A stretch of DNA of 64,000 bases from positions 108,454 to 172,453 of the forward strand of contig NZ_BANT01000014.1 of the NCBI RefSeq assembly GCF_000333015.1, given 5' to 3'. Shown piece after piece: positions 1 through 8,570 of the stretch. The notes under the pieces are model-generated. The model saw nothing but the letters and a program-made list of their open reading frames with translations, made no database searches and was not told where the DNA came from. Each line of letters begins with the position of its first letter. Positions within the stretch are counted from its first letter, which is position 1. The stretch is from Gordonia hirsuta DSM 44140 = NBRC 16056 (GTDB lineage Bacteria; Actinomycetota; Actinomycetes; Mycobacteriales; Mycobacteriaceae). The translations under genes and the position numbers were made by a program.

Positions 1-50
1 GGCGACCCGCGCCGATCCCCGCAGCCCGGATGACCACCCGGAAAAGCGAA

Positions 51-93
51 ATCCCGGGGTGGGTGCGGATGTTCTCCGCGCCCACCCCGGGAT
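51..93 (-). terminator. Intrinsic terminator of aceA
   Basis: A 19-bp stem (51-69 with 75-93, one G-T wobble) closes a 5-base loop. It lies about 40 bases beyond the aceA stop. On the minus strand the stem is followed by a T-rich stretch (revcomp of 40-50), as expected for Rho-independent termination. Confidence 0.8.
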
Positions 94-131
94 CGCCGTC
101 TGCGCTTACCTCAGCCGAGGAGCGGCAGTTC

Positions 132-1427
132 CTAGTGGAACTGGCCCTCTTCGGTCGAGCCCTTCAGGGCTGCGGTCGAGGTGTTCGGGTCGACCGTGGT
201 GGCGATCTGGTCGAAGTAGCCGGCGCCGACCTCACGCTGGTGCTTGATGGCGGTGAAGCCGCGCTCCTCGGCGGCCTTGAACTCGCGCTCCTGCAGGTCG
301 ACGAAGGCGGTCATGCCCTCGCGAGCGTAGCCGTGAGCCAGGTCGAACATGCCGTAGTTCAGCGAGTGGAAGCCGGCCAGGGTGATGAACTGGAACTTGA
401 AGCCCATGGCGCCCAGTTCCTTCTGGAACTTGGCGATCGTGGCGTCGTCCAGGTGCGCCTTCCAGTTGAAGGACGGGCTGCAGTTGTAGGCCAGCAGCTG
501 GTCCGGGAAGTCGGCCTTGACAGCCTCGGCGAACTTCTTGGCGACCTCGAGATCCGGCACACCGGTCTCCATCCAGATCAGGTCGGCGTACGGCGCGTAG
601 GCCTTGGCGCGGGCGATCGACGGCTCGATGCCGTTCTTCACGCCGAAGAAGCCCTCGCTGGTGCGGGTGCCGTCCAGGAACTCGACGTCGCGCTCGTCCA
701 CGTCCGAGGTGATCAGCGTGGCGGCCTCGGCGTCGGTGCGGGCGATGACAACGGTCGGCACGCCGGCGACGTCAGCGGCCAGGCGAGCCGAGGTCAGGGT
801 ACGGATGTGCTGCTGGGTCGGGATCAGCACCTTGCCACCGAGGTGGCCGCACTTCTTCTCCGACGCGAGCTGGTCCTCCCAGTGCGAACCGGCGACACCG
901 GCAGCGATCATGGCCTTCTGCAGCTCGTAGACGTTCAGGGCGCCACCGAAGCCGGCCTCACCGTCGGCGACGATCGGCACGAGCCAGTTGGGGACCGAGT
1001 CGTCACCCTCGACGCGGGAGATCTCGTCGGCGCGCAGCAGCGCGTTGTTGATGCGGCGAACGACCTGCGGGACCGAGTTGGCCGGGTAGAGCGACTGGTC
1101 CGGGTAGGTGTGGCCCGAGAGGTTCGCGTCACCGGCGACCTGCCAGCCGGACAGGTAGATGGCCTTGAGGCCCGCGCGGACCTGCTGCACCGCCTGGTTA
1201 CCGGTCAGGGCACCCAGGGAGTTGATGTAGCTGTCGTCCTTCTTGCTGACACCGTCCCAGAGGATCTCGGCGCCGCGGCGAGCAAGGGTGTGCTCCTCGA
1301 CGACGTTGCCCTGCAGCTCGGCAACCTGCTCGGCGGTGTAATCGCGGGTGATGCCGTTCCAGCGCGGATTGGTGTCCCAATCCTTCTGGATCTCCGCGGC
1401 GGTACGGGGCTGGCCAACGTTGGTCAT
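132..1427 (-). CDS. aceA: Isocitrate lyase
   Basis: This enzyme cleaves isocitrate to glyoxylate and succinate, the first step of the glyoxylate shunt used for growth on acetate and fatty acids. The 431-residue protein has the normal length for the short bacterial/mycobacterial Icl1 type. It contains the signature KKCGHLGGK with the catalytic cysteine at about residue 190. It starts with ATG after a purine-rich stretch and ends just before a strong terminator, so it appears monocistronic. A long 5' leader region with palindromes lies upstream. In M. tuberculosis the orthologue (Rv0467) sits at the same end of the same syntenic block as lpdC, and both are seen here. Two acetate-type symporters at 36-41 kb fit the same carbon metabolism. 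Confidence 0.97.
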   Translation of the reverse strand: MTNVGQPRTAAEIQKDWDTNPRWNGITRDYTAEQVAELQGNVVEEHTLARRGAEILWDGVSKKDDSYINSLGALTGNQAVQQVRAGLKAIYLSGWQVAGDANLSGHTYPDQSLYPANSVPQVVRRINNALLRADEISRVEGDDSVPNWLVPIVADGEAGFGGALNVYELQKAMIAAGVAGSHWEDQLASEKKCGHLGGKVLIPTQQHIRTLTSARLAADVAGVPTVVIARTDAEAATLITSDVDERDVEFLDGTRTSEGFFGVKNGIEPSIARAKAYAPYADLIWMETGVPDLEVAKKFAEAVKADFPDQLLAYNCSPSFNWKAHLDDATIAKFQKELGAMGFKFQFITLAGFHSLNYGMFDLAHGYAREGMTAFVDLQEREFKAAEERGFTAIKHQREVGAGYFDQIATTVDPNTSTAALKGSTEEGQFH

Positions 1428-1785
1428 AAGCCTTCGCTTTCTACTCCACTGCCATCTCCGGCAGCGCTTTGGGGATATCCGGGGTCATCGGACCGACAGG
1501 ACCAGACGACATCCCGAGGCAAAGCCTGTGACCACTGTGCCACAGGACAAACCTGCAGGTCCAGACAACGCGGATTGAGACAGTCCGCCCTGGCAACGGG
1601 CGGCTGGATGTTCCCCGCCGCAGCCGCGGAGGCCGTGTGAAGACGCTGCCGGCCAAAAAGTACGCGCGTACTGGGAAAACCTTTGACCGGCGGGTAACTT
1701 AACGCTCCGCCCCCGTGGCCCGGATGCTCGATTCGCCGGTCTCGCGTACGAATCGAACGTGGGTGATCTCACAGATCGAGATGCC
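1428..1785. promoter_or_regulatory. aceA upstream regulatory region
   Basis: This 358-base stretch holds no convincing gene. Its open reading frames have no recognisable family and run on both strands. It contains an inverted repeat CCTGTG-N10-CACAGG at 1525-1546 and a perfect 14-bp palindrome AGTACGCGCGTACT at 1659-1672. Isocitrate lyase genes of this group are regulated by RamA/RamB/GlxR-type proteins. Neither repeat is a clean match to the GlxR/CRP consensus (TGTGA-N6-TCACA), so the binding factors are unknown. The right part also covers the 3' flank of the minus-strand lipoprotein gene. Confidence 0.45.
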
Positions 1786-2523
1786 TCACCGGGCCGCGCG
1801 AGCCACGGCTTCGTCGACGAGTTTCCGATACTCGTCCTCATTCATCGGCGCCTCGATACGGTCGGGAACCGCCGGTTTGACGGTGCCGTCGTTGGTTCCG
1901 ACATTGAGCATCACGGTGACGAGTTCCCCGTTGGGCCGGCGCACGAGCACGGTGGCCAACAGCGCACTGCGCACCCGGAACTGCGCCTCTTGGCCGGCCA
2001 GGGTGGTGACGCTGTCACTGCGCAGCACCAGAGCCTGCTCCACCGCCTCACCGGTCGGCGCGGGCAGTTCCGTGGAAGTGGTCACGATGCGGGCCCCGGC
2101 CAATGTGCCCTGGGCCGGGACTGCGGTGACCACCCGGCACGGACCGGTCGTCGCTCGGCGGTCGGCGTCGATATCCCGGCGCACGGTGGTCACCACCTCC
2201 GACAGGGTCGCGGTATCCGATTCAGCGACCAGTACGGCCGTGTTGTCCGGGTCCAGACGCGGATTGAACTCGGCATCGGCGGTGGGGGTGCACTGGGCCG
2301 GCTCGAAGTCCACGGTCTCGGCCTGCTTCAGCGTCTGCTGGTTGGCGCTCACCAGGTCCTCGACGGTGGCTCCGAGCACCTGGTAGCTGATCGGCAGGCT
2401 CGCCGAGGCCAGAACCAGCCCGGTCAGCGGCGCCGGGGCCTCTTCCACTCCGCATCCCGACAGCAGAGCCAGCCCGACCGAGCCGGCCAGAAGAACGAGC
2501 AGCGAGCGGCGCACAGCAGTCAC
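1786..2523 (-). CDS. Putative secreted lipoprotein
   Basis: This is a lipoprotein of about 245 residues and unknown function. The chosen GTG start (2523; 2529 is equally possible) begins a classic signal peptide: basic VRR, a hydrophobic run, then the lipobox LLSGC. An in-frame ATG at 2628 would add a hydrophilic extension before the signal and would overlap the divergent gene at 2599, so it is unlikely. The mature part is soluble. It contains a conserved-looking Cys pair (PAQCTP and GPCRVV) and resembles the small sensor-like or PknH_C-type extracellular domains common in mycolic-acid bacteria, but I cannot assign a family with certainty. It is divergent from the AhpD-like gene, with about 75 bases between the starts. 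Confidence 0.7.
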   Translation of the reverse strand: MTAVRRSLLVLLAGSVGLALLSGCGVEEAPAPLTGLVLASASLPISYQVLGATVEDLVSANQQTLKQAETVDFEPAQCTPTADAEFNPRLDPDNTAVLVAESDTATLSEVVTTVRRDIDADRRATTGPCRVVTAVPAQGTLAGARIVTTSTELPAPTGEAVEQALVLRSDSVTTLAGQEAQFRVRSALLATVLVRRPNGELVTVMLNVGTNDGTVKPAVPDRIEAPMNEDEYRKLVDEAVARAAR

Positions 2524-2598
2524 AGACACCTGGTCACCGTACCGATCGGGCCGGGCGAGGCGGCCACGAACCACCTGGGTACACGCTAACGTCGCACC

Positions 2599-3132
2599 AT
2601 GAGTACCGCACGCGTCGCACCGGGGCACCTCCGCGAGCTGGGCCCGATCAACTGGGCCGTCGTCCGCGCCATGTCACTGGCCACCGGCACCGACAATGCC
2701 CACATCTTCGCCACCCTGGGCCGCAGCAAGGGATTGTTCCGCGGCTGGCTGCACTTCTCCAGTCGCATGATGCCCTTCGGTGAACTGTCCCGTCGCGAGA
2801 CCGAGATGATCATCATCCGGGTCGCACACCTGCGGGACTGCGACTACGAACTGGACCATCATCGCCGTCTGGGCGCCAAGGCCGGAATCGACGCGGCGAC
2901 CTTCGAGCGCATCCTCGCCGGCCCCGACGCCGGCTGGGGAGACCGCGAAGCCACCCTGTTGCGGGCCACCGACCAGTTGGTCAACGAGCGTGATATCACC
3001 GACGACACCTGGCAGGCCCTGCGCCGGCATCTCAGCGAGCGCAAGGCGATCGCGTTCGTCCTCCTGGTCGGCCAATACGACATGCTCGCCACCACGATCT
3101 CGACCTTGCGTGTCGAGCGCGACACCTTCTAG
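2599..3132 (+). CDS. Carboxymuconolactone decarboxylase (AhpD-like) family protein
   Basis: This 177-residue all-helical protein belongs to the AhpD/CMD fold. The central segment (RETEMIIIRVAHLRDCDYEL) is the typical family core, but the usual Cys-x-x-Cys pair of peroxidase-active AhpD proteins is reduced to a single Cys (residue about 75), followed by HH. A redox role is therefore uncertain. The M. tuberculosis gene between lpdC and icl1 (Rv0464c) is of this kind, so this is probably its orthologue. The next gene, a methyltransferase, starts 12 bases after the stop, suggesting a two-gene operon. Confidence 0.75.
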   Translation: MSTARVAPGHLRELGPINWAVVRAMSLATGTDNAHIFATLGRSKGLFRGWLHFSSRMMPFGELSRRETEMIIIRVAHLRDCDYELDHHRRLGAKAGIDAATFERILAGPDAGWGDREATLLRATDQLVNERDITDDTWQALRRHLSERKAIAFVLLVGQYDMLATTISTLRVERDTF

Positions 3133-3144
3133 GACGCCGCCGCC

Positions 3145-3792
3145 ATGGCCTCGATCGCCGAACAGCTGATGCACAACCGACACTTCTCGCAGGTCTACCA
3201 ACACCTGTGGCGCCCGGTGTTCACCCGGGGCTTCAGTCTCGGCGCCTCGGAAACCGTCGACTACGACCGTGCTCTGCGCGCCTATCTGCGTCGTCCCGGC
3301 GCCCGGCGAATACTCGACGTGGCCTGCGGTCCGGGCAACTACGCCGCCGACGCCGCCGCCGGCCTGACCGGCGACGGCTGCTATGTGGGCCTGGACTTCT
3401 CGCAGGCGATGCTCGCCCAGGCCGATCGCAGCAACCGCGTCGAACGCGCTACCTTCGTCCGGGGCGATGCCCACCACCTGCCGTTCCGGTCGGGATCGTT
3501 CGACACCGTCACCTGTCTGGCCGCGCTCTACCTGATCCCCGACCCGCTGTCGGCGATCGACGAGATGGTGCGCGTCCTGGCTCCCGGCGGGGAACTGATC
3601 CTCTTCACCTCGGTGCGCGCGAGCATCGCGGCCCTGCCCGGAGCCGCCGGGCTGGCCGGCCTGGCCGGCCTGCGGCTGTTCGGCCGCACCGAACTGACCC
3701 GCCATCTGCAGGCGCACGATCTGATCGAGGTGGAGCAGACCATTACCGGCGTCGGTCAGTACGTGCACGCCCGCAGGGCCCGGCCGCGCTGA
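3145..3792 (+). CDS. Class I SAM-dependent methyltransferase
   Basis: This 215-residue methyltransferase has the Methyltransf_11/25 type of Rossmann fold. SAM-binding motif I is ILDVACGPGNYA (residues about 55-66), followed by the acidic strand end YVGLDFS. A later AHHLPFRSGSFDTVTCLAAL stretch matches motifs II/III, and LAPGGELILF the post-motif strand. The substrate cannot be told from the sequence. It follows the AhpD-like gene by 12 bases and is probably co-transcribed with it. A gap with a candidate iron box separates it from the next methyltransferase gene, which is not closely similar. Confidence 0.85.
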   Translation: MASIAEQLMHNRHFSQVYQHLWRPVFTRGFSLGASETVDYDRALRAYLRRPGARRILDVACGPGNYAADAAAGLTGDGCYVGLDFSQAMLAQADRSNRVERATFVRGDAHHLPFRSGSFDTVTCLAALYLIPDPLSAIDEMVRVLAPGGELILFTSVRASIAALPGAAGLAGLAGLRLFGRTELTRHLQAHDLIEVEQTITGVGQYVHARRARPR

Positions 3793-3938
3793 GAGACTCC
3801 AGCTGCACTGGGCACGTCCCGCCCGCATCCACCGCCGCGAAAATCCGGCCGCACCCCGGCCGCGCAATCCCCGCTGCGGTATCGACCGCCACCGGCCCGT
3901 CACGACGATTCGGGTCCATGGGCCCTGCCGGCAACAAT

Positions 3939-3957
3939 TTAGGTAAGGGTAGGCTAT
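3939..3957 (+). promoter_or_regulatory. Candidate IdeR/DtxR iron box
   Basis: TTAGGTAAGGGTAGGCTAT matches the IdeR/DtxR consensus TTAGGTTAGSCTAACCTAA at 14 of 19 positions, including the whole left half-site. It lies 61 bases before the start of the methyltransferase/cupin/regulator operon, a normal place for iron-dependent repression. Confidence 0.6.
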
Positions 3958-4018
3958 TTTAGGGACCGGGTTTGAACGGAACTCGATCCGCCCGATCCGC
4001 CCACCGAATGGAGTCGCC

Positions 4019-4831
4019 ATGTCCGAACCCGCCACCGCCGACCTACCTCTGGCCGCCCGCAAAGACCAGGACCTGCCCGGCCACTGGCTGCTGGCCCGGA
4101 TGGGCAAGCGCGTCCTGCGACCCGGTGGCCTGGAGCTGACCAACCAGATGCTCGCCGACGCCGCACTGCCCGGCGCCGATGTCGTCGAACTGGCACCGGG
4201 CCTGGGCAAGACCGCCGCCGACATCCTGGCCACCGGCCCGAAGAGCTACGTGGGCGTGGAAGCCGATCCCGATGCGGTCACGCTGACCCAGAAGGTCGTC
4301 GGCAGCCGCGGACGTCTGGTCGAGGCCGATGCGGCCGCCACCGGACTGGCGGCCGACAGCGGTGATGTGGTGGTCGGCGAGGCGATGCTGACCATGCAGT
4401 CCGAACGCGGTAAGGACGCCATCATCAGCGAAGCCTTCCGCGTGCTGCGCCCCGGTGGCCGCTACGCGATCCACGAGTTGGCCCTGGAGCCCGACAGCCT
4501 GAGCGACGAGCAGAAGACCGAGATCCGGCAGGCCCTGGCGCGCTCCATCAAGGTGAACGCCCGCCCACTGACCGAGGCCGAGTGGCGCGAACGACTCACC
4601 GCCAACGGCTTCGAGATCGAGAAGGTCGGCTTCGCCCGCATGGCACTGCTGGAGCCGCGCCGGGTGATCGCCGACGAGGGGGCGCTGCGCGCCCTGAAGA
4701 TCGTCGGCAACGTCCTGCGCAACGGCGACGCCCGGCGGCGTATCCTGGGGATGCGCAGCGTTTTCCGCAAGTACCGCAATGAGCTCGCTGCGATCGAGAT
4801 CATCGCCCGAAAGCCGGTGGACAATGAGTGA
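4019..4831 (+). CDS. Class I SAM-dependent methyltransferase, iron-box operon
   Basis: This 270-residue SAM-dependent methyltransferase is the first gene of a three-gene operon preceded by a candidate iron box. Motif I reads VVELAPGLGKTAADIL with the acidic VGVEADP that follows; VVVGEAMLTM and LRPGGRYAIHEL are the later core strands. The N-terminal about 45 residues and the helical C-terminal part (residues 165-270) are extra to the core and probably bind the substrate, which is unknown. The stop overlaps the ATG of the cupin gene (ATGAGTGA), showing translational coupling. The neighbours (cupin, SufR-like regulator) suggest a role in iron limitation or Fe-S stress, but this is inference. Confidence 0.85.
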   Translation: MSEPATADLPLAARKDQDLPGHWLLARMGKRVLRPGGLELTNQMLADAALPGADVVELAPGLGKTAADILATGPKSYVGVEADPDAVTLTQKVVGSRGRLVEADAAATGLAADSGDVVVGEAMLTMQSERGKDAIISEAFRVLRPGGRYAIHELALEPDSLSDEQKTEIRQALARSIKVNARPLTEAEWRERLTANGFEIEKVGFARMALLEPRRVIADEGALRALKIVGNVLRNGDARRRILGMRSVFRKYRNELAAIEIIARKPVDNE

Positions 4832-5149
4832 CGACGACACCCCGACCTGGAACTACCTGACCGGTCTGAACGATCCCAATATCGACGGCGACCGAAGATC
4901 AAAGTGCTCCACCGCGGGGACAGCGAGACGATCATCCTGGCCTTCCGGGCCGGCCAGAAGATGACCGAGCACACCGCGGCCCACCCGATCGTTGTCCTCG
5001 GCCAGGTCGGCGCGATCGACTTCACTGTCGGCGGCCAGACCAGTGAGCTCACCGGGGGCACCGCGATCCGCGTGGACACCCGGGTCCCGCACTCGCTGCT
5101 GGCGCGCACCGACGGTACCGCCACCCTCATCGTGGTGCATGGCCGATGA
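4824..5149 (+). pseudogene. Small cupin-domain protein, frame broken by one base
   Basis: The first 23 codons from ATG 4824 encode a plausible N-terminus (MSDDDTPTWNYLTGLNDPN). The reading then leaves frame, and the cupin body continues in the -1 frame from about 4892 to the stop at 5149. Adding one C to the CC at 4892-4893 gives DGDPKIKV and a continuous protein of about 108 residues. The body has a cupin barrel pattern (HTAAHPIVVLGQVG, then VDTRVPHSLLAR). A GTG at 4904 could in principle start an 81-residue product, but it would lack the first strand. The gene overlaps its neighbours at both ends, which argues that the intact form is the real one. Confidence 0.7.
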
Positions 5150-5805
5150 CTCCACGCCAGCGCGACAAGGTCCGCTCACTCGTTGCCGAATCCGGGGCGC
5201 CGATCGACGCTCAGACGATCGCCGCCGCTCTCGACGTCCACGTCACCACCGCACGATTCCATCTGAACAACCTCGTCTCGGAGGGTTCGGCGGTCACCGT
5301 CACCCTTCCACCGGACGGCGTCGGACGACCGCGGGTGGGTTACCAGGTGGTGATTCCACCGCCCATCGACGACCTGCTGATCATGCTGATCACCCGGATC
5401 GGCACCACTCCGGAGGCCCGCGAAGAGCTGGCCGCCGAGGTAGGCCGGGCCTGGGCGAGCAAGCACCTGCCCGTGACGGTCCAGCCCTCCGATGCCGACA
5501 GGCTGCCGGATCCGGTGGTACTCGCCGAGACCATCCTCACCCGACTGGGTTTCCGTATCACCGAGGTACTCAGCGCCTTCGGCGATCATGAGATCACCAT
5601 CGGCGGCTGCCCGCTGCAAGAACTGGAGGCCGACCTGCCGGAGGTGGCCCGAGGTGTGGTCCGAGGCATGCTCGAAGCAGCACTGAGCGCCGGTTCCGCG
5701 ACCCTGGGTTCCAGCTATGCCGTCACCGTCCAGCCCGACAGCCGGGCCGGAGCATGTGAACTGCATCTCCAGCTGGCCCGCGTCCCCGCCACATCACACA
5801 AGTAA
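5146..5805 (+). CDS. HTH transcriptional regulator, SufR/ArsR-like
   Basis: This 219-residue regulator has an N-terminal winged helix (residues 1-65, recognition region DVHVTTARFHLNNL). Its C-terminal sensor domain ends in the pattern GGCPLQELEADLPEVARGV and GACELHL. This matches the actinobacterial HTH family typified by SufR-like proteins, whose C-terminal cysteines (CPF...HPE.VC...CCV) bind an iron-sulfur cluster. Here only two of those cysteines remain (GGCP and GACE), and the HPE.VC position reads LPEVAR, so cluster binding is doubtful. It is the last gene of the iron-box operon, overlapping the cupin stop by four bases. Its stop codon lies inside the next iron box. Confidence 0.75.
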   Translation: MTPRQRDKVRSLVAESGAPIDAQTIAAALDVHVTTARFHLNNLVSEGSAVTVTLPPDGVGRPRVGYQVVIPPPIDDLLIMLITRIGTTPEAREELAAEVGRAWASKHLPVTVQPSDADRLPDPVVLAETILTRLGFRITEVLSAFGDHEITIGGCPLQELEADLPEVARGVVRGMLEAALSAGSATLGSSYAVTVQPDSRAGACELHLQLARVPATSHK

Positions 5806-5816
5806 GGCTTGCCTCA
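5798..5816 (+). promoter_or_regulatory. Candidate IdeR/DtxR iron box
   Basis: ACAAGTAAGGCTTGCCTCA matches the IdeR consensus at 12 of 19 positions and keeps the central AAGGCTTGCCT core found in DtxR-type sites. It is 29 bases upstream of the MTB12-like secreted protein start and overlaps the stop of the preceding regulator gene. Confidence 0.5.
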
Positions 5817-5844
5817 GCTATCTTACTGGGGTTAGGTTCACATC

Positions 5845-6318
5845 ATGATCAATCGCATGCGTCTGCTGCTCCTGGCCGCACTGGCCTCCGTCGCCACCCT
5901 GGCAGGACTCACTCTCACCGCACCCGCGGCGCAGGCCCTGCCGGCTGATTTCACACTCACCGAGGAGAACCCGACCGCCGAGGGCCTGAGCCAGGTCGTC
6001 GAGTTCCTGGTTGCCACACCCGCCTCCGATGCCGCCAAGGCCCGGAATCTCGAGGGCGGAATGGACGCGGTGATCGTGCCGAAGACCGTCTACAACCTCG
6101 GCCTGTTCCGCGCGCCGCGCGGCTCCAGCTCGATCACCGAGGTCACCGGGCGCAGCGGTAACTCCGTCCACGCCAAACTGCAGGCGGCGTCGGCAGGACG
6201 TCCGACCGTCAACATGACGATCGAGTTCAAGAAGATCGACGGCAACTGGCGTCTGGCCAACAACTCACTGTGCCAGGGCGTCAAGACCGTCGGACTGAAC
6301 ATCTACTGCAACGTCTGA
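5845..6318 (+). CDS. Secreted MTB12-like small antigen-type protein
   Basis: This 157-residue protein has a cleavable signal peptide (basic start, long hydrophobic stretch, cleavage near AQALPAD at about residue 32). The mature domain contains LEGGMDAV, then a strand-rich region ending in KIDGNWRLANNSLCQG and a C-terminal cysteine (IYCNV). The same pattern (LLEGGA, then WLDGRWKLGNKSVC and PCNVR) occurs in the protein at 63526, so the two are paralogues. The pattern resembles the MTB12 low-molecular-weight antigen C-terminal domain, whose function is unknown. The two cysteines probably form a disulfide. It may be iron-regulated through the box 29 bases upstream. Confidence 0.75.
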   Translation: MINRMRLLLLAALASVATLAGLTLTAPAAQALPADFTLTEENPTAEGLSQVVEFLVATPASDAAKARNLEGGMDAVIVPKTVYNLGLFRAPRGSSSITEVTGRSGNSVHAKLQAASAGRPTVNMTIEFKKIDGNWRLANNSLCQGVKTVGLNIYCNV

Positions 6319-6337
6319 TCGCCACCGCCTCGCTTCC

Positions 6338-7084
6338 ATGAGCCGCATCCAGGTGCGTGACCTGCGCATCGAACTCAGCGGCCGCACCATACTGCACGAC
6401 GTCGACTTGTCCGCCGAACCCGGCGAGCTGATCTATCTGCTCGGCCGCAACGGTGCGGGCAAGTCGACGTTGCTTCGCAGTATCTGCGGCATGATCACCC
6501 CGGCCTCCGGCGAGGTTCTGATCGACGGCACACCGGTGCGCCGACTGCCCTCGCCGGCCCGCTCCCTGGGCATGCATCTGGGTACCGAACCGGTCCACCC
6601 GGGGCACACCGCACGACGTCATCTGCGCTGGATCGCCGCCGCCGCCGGAGTCGGCGGCGACCGGATCGACCAGGTTCTGGCGCGCACCGGCGTCGACGCC
6701 TACGGCAACCGGCGCATCGGCGACTACTCGCTGGGGATGCGGCAGCGGCTGGGCATCGCCACCGCGCTGCTGCCGGTCCTCGACGGCGGCGACGGGGCCG
6801 GGGCCCTGGTCTTCGACGAGCCCCTCAACGGTCTGGACGTCGAGGGCATCGTCTGGTTGCGCAACCTGCTCGGCGCCCTGGCCGCCGACGGTCACGCCGT
6901 CCTGGTGGCCTCACACCTGCTCGCCGAGGTGGCGCGCAGTGCCGACCGGATCGTGCTGATCGACCGGCAGACCGCGTCCCCGGCCGTTCCCGTCGCCGAG
7001 TTCCAGGGCCGCCACGACGATCTGGAATCGGCGTATCTGGCAGCGATCGGGGTCCGGGCGGATTCCTCGCAGGTGCCCGGATGA
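6338..7084 (+). CDS. ABC transporter ATP-binding protein
   Basis: This 248-residue ABC ATPase has Walker A LLGRNGAGKSTLL (about residues 34-46), signature YSLGMRQRLGIA, Walker B ALVFDEPLNGLD and the switch histidine in LVASHLL. The order and length match ATPases of ABC-2 type exporters (CcmA/drug-resistance subfamily). The partner permease starts inside its stop codon (ATGA overlap at 7081), and a small membrane protein follows, so these form an export system. The substrate is unknown. Confidence 0.92.
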   Translation: MSRIQVRDLRIELSGRTILHDVDLSAEPGELIYLLGRNGAGKSTLLRSICGMITPASGEVLIDGTPVRRLPSPARSLGMHLGTEPVHPGHTARRHLRWIAAAAGVGGDRIDQVLARTGVDAYGNRRIGDYSLGMRQRLGIATALLPVLDGGDGAGALVFDEPLNGLDVEGIVWLRNLLGALAADGHAVLVASHLLAEVARSADRIVLIDRQTASPAVPVAEFQGRHDDLESAYLAAIGVRADSSQVPG

Positions 7085-7902
7085 GCCCGGCTTCCACCGC
7101 CGCCGGGGCGGCCGCACAAACCCTGCGCGGAGTGCGTGCCGAACACGTTCGCGCCGGAGGTCTGCGCAGTTTCCTGCTGCTGGGTGCCTTTCCCGCCGGT
7201 GTGGTGCTCCCGCTGCTCATCACCTTCGGGATCGCCTTCGTCGCCGAACGGATTTCCCGCCTCAACAGCACCCAGATCTCGGTGAACGCGGCGACGTCGT
7301 CGAACTCGGTGTACTGGATCATCACCTTCACAGCGGTGGTCGGTGCGCTGGCCGCTGCCTATGCGCAGGCCACCGCGATGCGCGGTGCCGCACGCGACAC
7401 CGACCGCTATCTGTATCCGCGTGCGGCCACCTCAGCACTGTCCCGGTGGGTCTACTACGGATTGCTGACCGCGCTGGTCAGCGCCGTGGCGGTCGCCGTG
7501 GTGATGAGTGTGCTGCCGGTGGCCTTCCCCAACGTCTACAGCGAGGTGAACCTCTTCGATGCGGCCGGGATCCGCTTCTTGATCACCGTGCCGATCTATG
7601 CCTTCTTCACCTGTGGTCTGGGCGTCGGGCTGGCCGGGGTAGTCGGCCACCCCGCCGGGTCCCTGGCGATACTGCTGTTCTGGGTGTTCGTCCTCGAGGA
7701 CGCCATCGTCTTCTTCCCCAACGGAACCAAGATCCAGGCGTTCATGCCGTTCCTCAACGGTGTCTGGGGTACCGGACAGGACCTGGTGATCAGCCCGCCG
7801 TGGGGGATCGACGGAGCCCTGGTCTATTTCGCGCTGGTGACGACGGGGGTGTTCCTTCTCGGTGCTTTCGCGCTGGCGGTACGGCGCCGGCGACCGCGCT
7901 AA
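7081..7902 (+). CDS. ABC-2 type transporter permease
   Basis: This 273-residue membrane protein has about six hydrophobic segments, with the first near residues 30-55 and the last near 245-265. It is translationally coupled to the ATPase before it. Segment pattern and context identify it as the permease subunit of an exporter of the ABC-2 class. The C-terminus is short and basic (RRRRPR), consistent with a cytoplasmic end. The exported compound cannot be predicted. Confidence 0.85.
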   Translation: MSPASTAAGAAAQTLRGVRAEHVRAGGLRSFLLLGAFPAGVVLPLLITFGIAFVAERISRLNSTQISVNAATSSNSVYWIITFTAVVGALAAAYAQATAMRGAARDTDRYLYPRAATSALSRWVYYGLLTALVSAVAVAVVMSVLPVAFPNVYSEVNLFDAAGIRFLITVPIYAFFTCGLGVGLAGVVGHPAGSLAILLFWVFVLEDAIVFFPNGTKIQAFMPFLNGVWGTGQDLVISPPWGIDGALVYFALVTTGVFLLGAFALAVRRRRPR

Positions 7903-7914
7903 TACGCTGGCCGC

Positions 7915-8547
7915 ATGAGCGCCACGTCCCGGTCTTCCCCCGCCCGCCCGCGTCCAGCGGTGATCCTGCTCGTCGCGATGCTGGCCGCAGCGGGCCTGAT
8001 CGGCGGCGCCTGGGGGACCTGGACGCAGCAGGACTATCGCGTTTCGGCCGCCGGGACCACACCGGTGGCCGCCCACGTCGATGTCACCGGGCTCGGCGAG
8101 GTCGCGGTGCACTGGCCCCGGCCGGACTCGAACACTCCGGAGGGCGCCGCCATACTTGAGCTGTGGACCGATGCCGCCTCCGTCACGATCGAACGTGAAC
8201 TGTCTCCGGCGGCCTCCGACACCGGATTGTGGACGCTGGCCTTCGGGGTGGTGGTCGCCGCCGGTGCGGTGGCGACCGTGTTCTCGCGCCGCTACGGCGG
8301 TCTGGCCATGATCGCCGCCGGGCTGATGTCGACCGTCACCGCGGCCGTCGCCGTCGCCGACCCGGGCCGCATGCTCGACGACACCGGCAGCGGGCTCGAC
8401 CTGTTCCCCGACTCGACGGCGAGCGTGGGCGCGGGCCTGTGGCTCACCCTGGCCGGGGCCGTCCTGGCGCTCGTCGTCGGCGCCGTGACCTTGCTGACGT
8501 CGTTTCCGGTCCGCACCGCATCGACCGGAACACCGCACCGACGCTGA
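7915..8547 (+). CDS. Hypothetical membrane protein
   Basis: This 210-residue protein follows the ABC permease by 12 bases. It has a hydrophobic segment at residues 15-38, an extracytoplasmic domain of about 70 residues (THVDV-type strands, acidic), then three hydrophobic segments between residues 100 and 195. It has no recognised family. Its position suggests an accessory part of the ABC exporter, or a protein translated with it. Confidence 0.65.
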   Translation: MSATSRSSPARPRPAVILLVAMLAAAGLIGGAWGTWTQQDYRVSAAGTTPVAAHVDVTGLGEVAVHWPRPDSNTPEGAAILELWTDAASVTIERELSPAASDTGLWTLAFGVVVAAGAVATVFSRRYGGLAMIAAGLMSTVTAAVAVADPGRMLDDTGSGLDLFPDSTASVGAGLWLTLAGAVLALVVGAVTLLTSFPVRTASTGTPHRR

Positions 8548-8570
8548 TCGCTTCTTGAGACAATCCCGCT

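Noticed and set aside
1525..1546. Possible GlxR/CRP site upstream of aceA
   Set aside because: The half-sites do not fit TGTGA-N6-TCACA; only a general inverted repeat is reported.
30..1640. Long plus-strand open frame opposite aceA
   Set aside because: It mirrors isocitrate lyase codons and has no family similarity; the minus-strand gene is unmistakable.
2674..4233. Minus-strand open frame of 519 codons
   Set aside because: It runs antisense through three recognisable plus-strand genes and an iron box, with low-complexity composition.
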